Source of the DNA: an uncultured Collinsella sp. | Lineage (GTDB): Bacteria > Actinomycetota > Coriobacteriia > Coriobacteriales > Coriobacteriaceae | Reading direction: 5' to 3' | Assembly (NCBI GenBank): GCA_900752015.1 | Contig: CAADTZ010000027.1 | Location: forward strand, 1 to 45,367 | Length of the DNA: 45,367 nt | Shown: positions 38,756 through 45,367 of the stretch, in pieces | Position numbering within the stretch: the stretch's first letter is position 1 | How the letters are laid out: every line of letters starts with the position of its first letter | The notes under the pieces: generated by a model | Seen by the model: the letters and a program-made list of their open reading frames with translations, nothing else | The model's database searches: none | What the model was told of the DNA's origin: nothing | Made by a program: the position numbers and the translations under genes

Positions 38756-40720
38756 ATGGCAGAGAACCAGAACGTCGCCGATCAGGCCTCGACGCTCAAC
38801 GACGAGCGCGCCACGCGTCTGGCAAAGCGCGCCGCCCTGTTCGAGGCGGGCCAGAACCCCTATCCCGAGCACTCCGAGATCGAGGACTATGTCGTCGACA
38901 TTGAGGCCAAATATGCCGATCTTGCCGATGGCGAGGATACTGAGGGCGTCGTGAAGATCGGCGGCCGCGTGGTCGCCAAGCGCGGTCAGGGCAAGATCAT
39001 GTTTATCGTCGTGCGCGACGCTACCGCCGAGATTCAGCTGTTCTGCCGTATTAACGACATGGACGAGGCGGCCTGGAGCACGCTTAAGGCCCTCGACTTG
39101 GGCGATATCCTGGGCGTGACCGGCGTGGTCGTGCGCACCAAGCGCGGCCAGCTTTCCGTCGCCCCCAAGAGCGCGACGCTGCTCTCCAAGGCCGTTCGCC
39201 CGCTGCCCGAGAAGTTCCATGGCCTCTCCGACAAGGAAACCCGCTATCGTCAGCGCTATGTCGACCTGATTGCCAACGACGATGTTCGCGAGACCTTCCG
39301 CAAGCGCTCGCAGATTCTCTCCACTTTCCGCCGCTTTATGGAGTCCGACGGCTACATGGAGGTCGAGACCCCCATTCTGCAGACTATCCAGGGTGGCGCT
39401 ACGGCTAAGCCGTTCATCACGCACTTCAACGCGCTCGATCAAGAGTGCTACCTGCGCATTGCTACCGAGCTGCACCTCAAGCGCTGCATCGTCGGTGGCT
39501 TTGAGCGTGTCTTCGAGATTGGCCGCATCTTCCGTAACGAGGGCATGGACCTTACCCACAACCCCGAGTTCACCACGATGGAGGCCTACCGTGCCTTCTC
39601 CGACCTCGAGGGCATGAAGGCGCTCGCCCAGGGTGTCATCAAGGCTGCCAACAAGGCCATCGGCAACCCCGAGGTCATTGAGTACCAGGGTCAGACCATC
39701 GATCTTTCCGGTGAGTGGGCAAGCCGTCCCATGACCGACATCGTCTCGGACGTGCTCGGCAAGCAGGTCACCATCGACACGCCGGTCGAGGAGCTTGCCG
39801 CCGCCGCACGCGAGAAGGGCCTGGAGATTAAGCCCGAGTGGACTGCTGGCAAGATCATCGCCGAGATTTACGATGAGCTGGGCGAGGACACCATCGTCAA
39901 CCCGACCTTCGTATGCGATTACCCCATCGAGGTCAGCCCGCTTGCCAAGCGTTTTGAGGACGATCCGCGCCTGACGCACCGCTTTGAGCTGGTCATCGCC
40001 GGCCACGAGTACGCCAACGCATTCTCCGAGCTCAACGACCCGGTCGACCAGGCCGAGCGCTTTGCTGCCCAGATGGCTGAGAAGGCCGGCGGCGACGACG
40101 AGGCTATGGAGTACGACGAGGACTACGTGCGCGCCCTCGAGTACGGTATGCCTCCCGCGGGCGGCATCGGCATCGGTATCGATCGCGTGGTCATGCTGCT
40201 CACCAACCAGGCTTCCATTCGCGACGTCCTGCTGTTCCCGCACATGAAGCCCGAGAAGGGTTTCCAGTCCGGTGCCGCCGCTGCCAAGGCTGCCGAGGCC
40301 GGCAACGCCGCAAGCCCGTTCGTCAAGCCGCTCAAGCCCACGCTCGATTACTCCAAGATCGCCGTTGAGCCGCTGTTCGAGGAATTCGTCGACTTTGATA
40401 CCTTCTCCAAGAGCGATTTCCGCGCTGTGAAGGTCAAGGCATGCGAGGCCGTCAAGAAGTCCAAGAAGCTGCTGAACTTTACGCTCGACGACGGCACCGG
40501 CACCGACCGCACCATCCTCTCCGGCATCCATGGCTACTATGAGCCCGAGGACCTGGTCGGCAAGACCTTGCTCGCCATCACCAATCTGCCTCCGCGCAAG
40601 ATGATGGGTATTCCCAGCTGCGGTATGCTGATCAGCGCCATCCACGAGGAGGAGGGCGAGGAGCGCCTCAACCTGATTCAGCTCGACGCTTCCATCCCCG
40701 CCGGCGCAAAGATGTACTAA
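38756..40720 (+). CDS. lysS: Lysyl-tRNA synthetase with C-terminal tRNA-binding domain
   Basis: 654 aa, about 150 longer than ordinary class II LysRS. The anticodon-binding OB fold spans about 60-150; motif 2 is FRNEGMDLTHNPEFTTMEAY (from about 259); motif 3 is GGIGIGIDRVVML near 469. After an Ala-rich linker (about 505-530) a second OB-fold follows (about 540-654) with FRAVKVKACEAVKKSKKLL, ILSGI and NLPPRKMMGIPSCGMLISA, the signature of the Trbp111/EMAPII-like tRNA-binding domain found at the end of MetRS. The fusion probably raises affinity for tRNA. The 28-bp palindrome follows 3 bp after the stop. Confidence 0.95.
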   Translation: MAENQNVADQASTLNDERATRLAKRAALFEAGQNPYPEHSEIEDYVVDIEAKYADLADGEDTEGVVKIGGRVVAKRGQGKIMFIVVRDATAEIQLFCRINDMDEAAWSTLKALDLGDILGVTGVVVRTKRGQLSVAPKSATLLSKAVRPLPEKFHGLSDKETRYRQRYVDLIANDDVRETFRKRSQILSTFRRFMESDGYMEVETPILQTIQGGATAKPFITHFNALDQECYLRIATELHLKRCIVGGFERVFEIGRIFRNEGMDLTHNPEFTTMEAYRAFSDLEGMKALAQGVIKAANKAIGNPEVIEYQGQTIDLSGEWASRPMTDIVSDVLGKQVTIDTPVEELAAAAREKGLEIKPEWTAGKIIAEIYDELGEDTIVNPTFVCDYPIEVSPLAKRFEDDPRLTHRFELVIAGHEYANAFSELNDPVDQAERFAAQMAEKAGGDDEAMEYDEDYVRALEYGMPPAGGIGIGIDRVVMLLTNQASIRDVLLFPHMKPEKGFQSGAAAAKAAEAGNAASPFVKPLKPTLDYSKIAVEPLFEEFVDFDTFSKSDFRAVKVKACEAVKKSKKLLNFTLDDGTGTDRTILSGIHGYYEPEDLVGKTLLAITNLPPRKMMGIPSCGMLISAIHEEEGEERLNLIQLDASIPAGAKMY

Positions 40721-40723
40721 CTA

Positions 40724-40751
40724 GTTACGCGGTTTTACCAAACCGCGTAAC
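40724..40751. repeat. 28-bp palindrome, copy 2
   Basis: Base-for-base identical to 36207-36234 (12-bp arms GTTACGCGGTTT and AAACCGCGTAAC, loop TACC). It lies 3 bp after the lysS stop. Confidence 0.9.
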
Positions 40752-40764
40752 GGCTCGACGCTGC

Positions 40765-40863
40765 GCGGGCCGCATTTGGACAATCTGACGTTCAACTTCA
40801 AGGGCGCGACCAGAAGGTCAGCGCCCTTTCGTTTCACGTCACCTTGTCACAAATGCGGCCCGC
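40765..40863. repeat. 99-bp compound inverted repeat with inner terminator
   Basis: GCGGGCCGCATTTG and CAAATGCGGCCCGC are perfect outer arms; pairing goes on with GACAA/TTGTC and TGACGT/ACGTCA. The centre is a terminator-like hairpin, AAGGGCGC-GACC / GGTC-A-GCGCCCTT at 40800-40828 followed by TCGTTT. The whole can fold into one long rod and probably ends lysS transcription. Confidence 0.65.
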
Positions 40864-40965
40864 TCGCTGACTTATGCTCAACCTATGGCGGCATCTCGTT
40901 CCGAAGGCACCTTGCTCGCTCTGGCGGGCTTTCGCTCTCTCTCCTCTACCTGCGGTATTGCCTTG
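40864..40965. other. Intergenic, nothing recognised
   Basis: No open frame with a ribosome site and no clear structure is seen between the compound repeat and the GGGAC units. Confidence 0.4.
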
Positions 40966-41057
40966 GTTGGCACTTAGGGGCGTTCCTTTTGTGCCGGCAC
41001 TTGGGGACAGTCCTTGTCAAGCAATTGGTGCAAGGGGGACGGGTTGCTTTGGGTAGT
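40966..41057 (+). repeat. Three tandem GGGAC-type 33-nt units
   Basis: Unit 1 at 40966-40998 has arms GTTGGCAC and GTGCCGGC with GGGGC in the core. Unit 2 (about 40993-41025) begins with GCCGGCACTTG and has GGGAC, but its right arm has decayed. Unit 3 at 41025-41057 begins TTGGTGCAAG with GGGGGACGGG and a partly decayed right arm. They lie 100 bp upstream of the exporter gene. Confidence 0.6.
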
Positions 41058-41155
41058 CGTTGTGCATATGGCTCGCATGACAGTCGTCTCTTTTATGTTT
41101 CCTTTAGCCGTCGCTGCCTAGGATGGGAGTTAGTCGGCAGGAAGGGAGCGTCTAT

Positions 41156-42724
41156 ATGGACGACGCGAGCGAGCGTGCAATCGAAGAGGACATGCTCGAT
41201 CAGTTCAACTACTTTGATGATGAGGACGAGGAGCTGATCGATCGTCGCGAGCCGGCGTCGCTCGATGCCTTCGACCTTGTTGGTGAAGAGCCCGACGAGG
41301 ATGAGGTCGAATCAGCAGAGCCCCCACAGTCTTCGCGCCTGGACTCGCTGCTTTCGAGAGTCCCCATGCACCACGGCGCTCGTGCCGGCGCACTCCATAT
41401 GAAAACTGACTGGCACCAGATCGTGACGGCAGGCGATGAACTTGCCGTCGATGCGCCGCTCACCGATAAGTCATCCATTATCTGCCGCACCGGCATGCTC
41501 ATGCTGGCAAGCGGAACAGGTGCCTGGCGCGTGCGCGATACCATGAATCGTGTTGCTGCCGTACTCGGCGTCACGATTCACGTCGACCTGAGTCTTCTGT
41601 CGTTTGAGTGCACCTGCATCGAAGATGGCCACTGCTTTAACGAGGTCGTCAGCCTACCCACAACGGGGGTCAATACTCATCGCATTTGGATGATGGAGAG
41701 CTTCCTAAAGGAAATCGAGATTTACGGGTGCCGGTTTACCGTGCACGAGTACCACGAGATGCTCAAGACTGTTGAGAGCTCAAAGCCCGATTACTCTCCC
41801 TGGCAACAGGGCCTTGCGGCAGCCTGTGCTTGCGGTGCCTTCGTCTTTTTGCTCGGCGGCGGCCCTATCGAGATGGCCTGCGCATTCGTAGGCGCTGGTG
41901 TCGGCAACTTTGCTCGCTCCCATATTCTCAAGCAGGGCCTTGGCCAGTTTAGCGCGCTGACGACTGGCGTTGCGCTCGCTTGCGTTTCGTATCTGCTGGC
42001 ATTGCTCGGCCTTGGCCAGGTCGTACCGGGGGCAATGTCGCACCAAGAAGGCTATATCGGCGCCATGCTCTTTGTGATTCCCGGCTTTCCCCTCATTACG
42101 GCAGGCCTCGACATCGCTAAGCTCGACATGCGAAGCGGCATCGAGCGTCTTTCGTATGCTGTGTCGATTATTGTGATGGCGACCCTCGTAGGTTGGATGG
42201 TTGCCGAGTGTGTGGGACTGGCGCCGGATGACTTCGCCCCGCTCGGTCTCTCACCGTTGGCTCTTACGCTCTTGCGCATACTGATGAGCTTTGTCGGCGT
42301 ATTTGGCTTCTCGGTTATGTTCAACAGTCCAGTAAAGATGGCAGCGGCGGCAGGGCTTATCGGTGCCGTGTCTAATACCTTGCGCCTTACGCTCGTCGAT
42401 GCGCCGACGCTGCTTCCCTTCTTGGGTCTGAGCGTAGGTATGCCTCCCGAGGCAGCAGCGTTTATCGGCGCGCTGGTATCGGGACTGCTCGCGAGCTTAG
42501 CCGAAATCAAGCTCACCTACCCACGTATCGCCCTCACGGTGCCATCGATTGTCATTATGGTGCCGGGCTTGTATCTGTATCGCTCGATGTATTACATGTG
42601 CACCTTCGACACGGTCAATATGCTCGGCTGGTTTGTGCGTGCAGTGCTCATCGTGGCGTTTTTGCCCGTTGGTCTGGGTGTGGCGCGTACGCTCACCGAC
42701 CCTCGCTGGCGCCACACCAGCTAA
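41156..42724 (+). CDS. Threonine/serine exporter family protein (ThrE-like)
   Basis: 522 aa. An acidic N-terminal stretch (about 1-65) precedes a cytoplasmic ThrE domain (about 85-220) and ten or so membrane helices in two blocks (about 225-370 and 375-515), corresponding to the ThrE and ThrE_2 domains joined in one chain. ThrE exports threonine and serine in Corynebacterium. AAGGGAG at 41142-41148 fits the ATG at 41156; the ATG at 41123 lacks such a site. The substrate here is inferred only from the family. A 33-nt hairpin element abuts the stop codon. Confidence 0.88.
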   Translation: MDDASERAIEEDMLDQFNYFDDEDEELIDRREPASLDAFDLVGEEPDEDEVESAEPPQSSRLDSLLSRVPMHHGARAGALHMKTDWHQIVTAGDELAVDAPLTDKSSIICRTGMLMLASGTGAWRVRDTMNRVAAVLGVTIHVDLSLLSFECTCIEDGHCFNEVVSLPTTGVNTHRIWMMESFLKEIEIYGCRFTVHEYHEMLKTVESSKPDYSPWQQGLAAACACGAFVFLLGGGPIEMACAFVGAGVGNFARSHILKQGLGQFSALTTGVALACVSYLLALLGLGQVVPGAMSHQEGYIGAMLFVIPGFPLITAGLDIAKLDMRSGIERLSYAVSIIVMATLVGWMVAECVGLAPDDFAPLGLSPLALTLLRILMSFVGVFGFSVMFNSPVKMAAAAGLIGAVSNTLRLTLVDAPTLLPFLGLSVGMPPEAAAFIGALVSGLLASLAEIKLTYPRIALTVPSIVIMVPGLYLYRSMYYMCTFDTVNMLGWFVRAVLIVAFLPVGLGVARTLTDPRWRHTS

Positions 42725-42757
42725 TTGGTGCAAGTGGGACAGGTCACTTTGCGCCAA
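42725..42757 (+). repeat. 33-nt GGGAC hairpin element, copy 6
   Basis: It begins on the base after the exporter stop. Arms TTGGTGCAA and TTGCGCCAA, one bulge, then GTG/CAC; loop GGGACAGGT. Same arms as at 5017 and 41025. Confidence 0.8.
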
Positions 42758-42760
42758 ATG

Positions 42761-42827
42761 AGTTGCGGTGAAATAGGGACTGAATTGCTGCTTAAAGGGT
42801 CAAAACAGTCCGTATTCCACCGCAACT
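42761..42827. repeat. 67-bp inverted repeat with GGGAC
   Basis: Arms of 22 bp at 42761-42782 and 42806-42827 match at 20 positions. The left arm starts AGTTGCGGTG and ends GGGACTG. The loop is 23 nt. It follows the 33-nt element by 3 bp and may be a longer form of the same type. The rest of the gap to 42940 holds no clear gene. Confidence 0.7.
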
Positions 42828-42942
42828 TATGGGGTCGGGGGATTATCGGTGCCCTGCATCTTCATAAACTCAACGCTTACGAAGCGCATGCGTTTCGTGC
42901 TAGGCTGGTTCCACCACATAAGTAGTCGCAGACGCGCGTACC

Positions 42943-42993
42943 ACGGGCGGGCGAGATGAAGTTCCAACAGCTCCATCTTGCCCGCCCGTTTTT
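42943..42993 (+). terminator. Terminator-like hairpin just upstream of the DUF2798 gene
   Basis: ACGGGCGGGCGAGATG pairs with CATCTTGCCCGCCCGT (one G-T), followed by TTTTTG. It ends 45 bp before the start codon. It can end the exporter transcript or work as an attenuator if a promoter lies at about 42879-42906 (TTACGA, TAGGCT). Confidence 0.7.
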
Positions 42994-43037
42994 GTTGCGT
43001 GGCGCCGCGGTACAACACAGAGAGGAATCTGCCCTTT

Positions 43038-43586
43038 ATGCCTATCAACAAACGAGAGAGCCTGCTGTTCACCTTTATCATGTGCTTTTGCATGGTGCTC
43101 TGGATGAGCATCTACAACGTTGCCCTGCAGCACGGGGCCATCAACGGCGAGGTCGTTGCCGCTGCGTGGCTCGGCTTCCCCGTTGCCTACATTTTTGCCA
43201 TGTGCTGCGACTGGTTCGTCGCCAGCCCGCTCGCCAAGGGTTTCGCCTTTAAGTACTTGGTCACGCCGGGCAAGAGCTCGCCACTTGCCATGACGCTCGC
43301 CGTCAGCTCCTGCATGGTCGTTCCCATGGTCATCATCATGTCGCTGTACGGTGCCTGCGAGGGTCTGACGCACATGCCCGGCGGCATCCTTGCGAACCTG
43401 TATTCCGTGCCTGCGATCTGGATGATCAACATTCCGCATAATTTTGTGATGGCGCTGCCGTGGAACCTTTTGGTAGCCGGTCCGATTTCCCACTTCGTCT
43501 TCCGTCGCGCCTTCCCTGTGGGGACGGTTTTCGAGGAGGAGCATGCCGAGCTCTTGGAGCAGGCTATGGCTCCTGAGTGCGAGTAG
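43038..43586 (+). CDS. DUF2798 family membrane protein, two repeats
   Basis: 182 aa with four membrane segments in two similar halves: MCFCMVLWMSIYNVAL...AAAWLGFPVAYIFAM (about 13-55) and VSSCMVVPMVIIMSLYG...VPAIWMINIPHNFVMA (about 90-150). Each half fits a DUF2798 unit. The function is unknown. The start at 43038 follows GAGAGG at about 43019. The ends of both halves (WFVASPLAKGFAF and LLVAGPISHFVF) are also alike, so it is an internal duplication. Confidence 0.8.
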   Translation: MPINKRESLLFTFIMCFCMVLWMSIYNVALQHGAINGEVVAAAWLGFPVAYIFAMCCDWFVASPLAKGFAFKYLVTPGKSSPLAMTLAVSSCMVVPMVIIMSLYGACEGLTHMPGGILANLYSVPAIWMINIPHNFVMALPWNLLVAGPISHFVFRRAFPVGTVFEEEHAELLEQAMAPECE

Positions 43587-43752
43587 CTCGCTTAGGGATC
43601 TGCTGAGCGCGGGCGACTTGCTTGGTCGGAGCCCTAAGCGTGGATAGCTCTCTCGGCGACATCGCGGGCGTGAGCGGTGCGCATGACCGGAGGGCCCGTG
43701 CTGCTCCGTTGCCCGACGTGCTAGCGAGCAGAACAATCTGTTGGTGCATTCG
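43587..43752 (+). other. GC-rich structured intergenic segment
   Basis: GCTTAGGG (43590-43597) pairs with CCCTAAGC (43632-43639), and GCTCGC near 43586 can pair with GCGAGC at 43724-43729. A terminator follows. The segment could be a 3' UTR or a small RNA; no known RNA family motif is recognised (SRP, 6S, tmRNA and cobalamin motifs absent). Confidence 0.3.
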
Positions 43753-43785
43753 GCGGCTGCTGAAGCGTTTCGGCAGCCGCTTTTT
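43753..43785 (+). terminator. Intrinsic terminator
   Basis: GCGGCTGC and GCAGCCGC form an 8-bp stem extended by imperfect inner pairs, followed by TTTTT. Confidence 0.9.
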
Positions 43786-43797
43786 ATACGGAGTTTA

Positions 43798-43818
43798 AAT
43801 ACAACAGTCTGTTGTATT
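43798..43818. promoter_or_regulatory. Perfect operator-like palindrome upstream of the activase
   Basis: AATACAACA and TGTTGTATT are exact inverted arms with a 3-bp spacer. A TATATC -10-like box follows at 43830-43835, so the palindrome covers the -35 region. Size and symmetry are those of a TetR-type repressor site. No regulator gene is adjacent inside the window. Confidence 0.6.
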
Positions 43819-43867
43819 ACGTAGAGTGGTATATCTCTAGCAGGAAAAATGCGAGAGACGGAGCATT

Positions 43868-45367
43868 ATGGCGTTGCTAGTAGGACTGGACGTAGGGTCG
43901 ACGACGACCAAAGTTTACGCGATGCACGAGGATATGACCGAGGCGTGGTGGGGATATCGCCGCCACGGGGCGTGTCAGACAGCGAGCGTGCGCGCCATGC
44001 TCGGCGAGCTCGCCGAGCGCTTTCCCCATGAGTCGCTGCGCGTTGCGGTGACCGGCTCGGGTGCGCGCGATATCGCGACCGCGCTGGGCGCCTCGTACGT
44101 TCAGGAGGTGGTCGCCAACGCGCTCGCGATCAGCAGGTTCTATCCGCAGACGCGCTGCGCCATCGAGCTGGGCGGCCAAGACGCCAAGATGATCTTCTTC
44201 CGCACCAACGATAAGGGAGACATCGAGGTTGCCGACATGCGCATGAACGGCTCGTGCGCAGGCGGTACCGGTGCATTTATCGACGAGATGGCAAAGCTCA
44301 TGGGGGTCGGCACCGAATCGGGCGAGTTCGAGCAGCTCGCAAGCCGGGGAACGACCGTCCACGAGGTCTCGGGCCGCTGCGGCGTGTACGCAAAGACCGA
44401 TATCCAGCCGCTGCTCAACGAGGGCATTCCTACCACCGACCTGGCGCTTTCGGCGCTTCACGCGGTCGCCCGCCAAACGATCGGCGGTCTGGCCCAGGGT
44501 ATCGACATCGAGCCGCCGGTAATCTTCGAGGGCGGTACGCTCGCCTACAACCCCACGCTGGTCCGCGTGTTCCGGGAGCAACTGAATCTATCGGACGATC
44601 AGGTTATCGTCCCGCGCGATCCGCAGATCATGGTCGCGCGCGGTGCCGCCCTGTCGCTGACCGACATGTTCGCATCGTCCCAACCGATCGACCTTCCCGA
44701 CGCTTTTGTCCGGCTGGATAAGCTCGAGACGGTCGCGCCCGCAAGCGGGGAGGGACGTCTTGCCCAGCCCTTTTTTGCCACACCTGCCGAGCAGGCGGAT
44801 TTTACGGCACGCCATGGCAAAGAGACGCCGGCAAAGGGTCCGGATGCGTATGCGCCCGGAGAGACGGTGCGTGTGGCGCTCGGTATCGATTCGGGGAGCA
44901 CGGCGACCAAGTTCGCCCTGGTCGATGAGGCGGGTGAGCTTGTCGATTCGTTCTACGCGTCTAATAACGGCAGACCGCTCGACGTCGCCCAACAGGGTCT
45001 TGTCAGCTTGAAGAACCGCTGGGAGACAGCGGGAGTCACGCTTGCGATCGATGCCGTGGGCACCACGGGATACGGCGAGGAGCTTTTCGCGCGCGCGTTC
45101 CACGCCGACTACCATACGGTCGAGACGGTCGCGCACGCCCGCGCCGCGTGCACATGCGTTCCCGATGCGACCTTCGTGCTCGACATCGGCGGACAGGATA
45201 TGAAGGCCATCTGGCTCAACCACGGCGTGCTGACCGATATCGTCGTCAACGAGGCGTGCTCTGCGGGCTGCGGCTCGTTCCTCGAGGGTTTTGCCAAAAA
45301 CCTCGGAATAGCCGTTGAGGATATCGCGACCGAGGCATTTTCGTCCAAAGCCCCCGCCGTTCTCGGC
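43868..45367 (+). CDS. Acyl-CoA dehydratase activase (BadF/HgdC type), 3' truncated by the window
   Basis: 500 codons are visible without a stop. Two ASKHA ATPase units are in tandem. Unit 1 (about 1-265) has LDVGSTTTK at 7-15, the Fe-S cysteines C130 in NGSCAGGTG and C171 in GRCGVYAKTD, and EGGTLAYNP. Unit 2 (from about 335) has GIDSGSTATK with D341 and C464/C468 in NEACSAGC. HgdC-like activators use ATP to push an electron into 2-hydroxyacyl-CoA dehydratases. The double form belongs to the large (often over 1,400 aa) activase-related proteins that also carry a dehydratase-like part, which would lie beyond the window. GGAG at 43859 supports the ATG. The substrate is unknown. Confidence 0.88.
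   Translation, partial: MALLVGLDVGSTTTKVYAMHEDMTEAWWGYRRHGACQTASVRAMLGELAERFPHESLRVAVTGSGARDIATALGASYVQEVVANALAISRFYPQTRCAIELGGQDAKMIFFRTNDKGDIEVADMRMNGSCAGGTGAFIDEMAKLMGVGTESGEFEQLASRGTTVHEVSGRCGVYAKTDIQPLLNEGIPTTDLALSALHAVARQTIGGLAQGIDIEPPVIFEGGTLAYNPTLVRVFREQLNLSDDQVIVPRDPQIMVARGAALSLTDMFASSQPIDLPDAFVRLDKLETVAPASGEGRLAQPFFATPAEQADFTARHGKETPAKGPDAYAPGETVRVALGIDSGSTATKFALVDEAGELVDSFYASNNGRPLDVAQQGLVSLKNRWETAGVTLAIDAVGTTGYGEELFARAFHADYHTVETVAHARAACTCVPDATFVLDIGGQDMKAIWLNHGVLTDIVVNEACSAGCGSFLEGFAKNLGIAVEDIATEAFSSKAPAVLG

Noticed and set aside
38624..40645. 673-codon open frame on the - strand across lysS
   Set aside because: Shadow frame caused by biased third positions; no domain or start signal.

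Overview
The window is a chromosomal segment of a high-GC bacterium, most likely a Coriobacteriia member close to Collinsella. That rests on gene content and style: strong G/C third-position codon use, Firmicutes-like families (Veg, YitT, Asp23/AmaP, ECF transporters) in a GC-rich genome, a MurE without the meso-DAP motif, and a LysRS carrying an extra C-terminal domain. The assignment is inference; no 16S rRNA is present. Almost everything is on the + strand. I see no phage, insertion sequence, CRISPR array or replication origin.

Layout. 1-5 kb: end of coaX, dCMP deaminase, NifU-like Fe-S scaffold, lgt, and a large polytopic membrane protein. 5-9 kb: yebC, then an envelope-stress operon (AmaP, DUF2273, Asp23) and a YitT transporter. 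9-11.6 kb: two zinc-ribbon membrane proteins and a DUF2752 protein. 11.7-15 kb: an M20 amidohydrolase on the - strand, divergent from a YtcJ-type amidohydrolase. 15-18 kb: a repeat-rich 0.9-kb non-coding stretch, then groES-groEL. 18-21.7 kb: an FMN riboswitch driving ribU, a fused double EcfA ATPase and ecfT. 21.7-22.7 kb: two tandem flavin-split-barrel paralogues. 22.8-27.8 kb: argC-argJ-argB-argD behind a candidate ArgR operator. 27.8-28.7 kb: an AT-rich inverted-repeat element and a duplicated tRNA-Val end. 28.7-36.2 kb: asnB, murE, a HAD phosphatase, murI, rph, rdgB, dtd. 36.2-40.7 kb: veg, ispE, tRNA-Pro, tatA, greA, lysS. 40.7-45.4 kb: repeats, a ThrE-type exporter, a DUF2798 protein, and the start of a large acyl-CoA dehydratase activase that runs off the window.

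Functionally this is core metabolism: arginine synthesis, riboflavin uptake, peptidoglycan precursors (MurE, MurI), isoprenoids (IspE), nucleotide and tRNA hygiene (RdgB, Dtd, RNase PH), folding and translation.

The most unusual signal is non-coding. A family of 33-nt imperfect palindromes with changing but co-varying arms and a near-constant GGGACAGG loop sits immediately or a few bases after stop codons (Asp23, rph, ThrE, lgt, DUF6020), with three tandem units before the ThrE gene. A second, unrelated 28-bp palindrome occurs in two identical copies right after the dtd and lysS stop codons. A 40-bp perfect inverted repeat lies upstream of groES.
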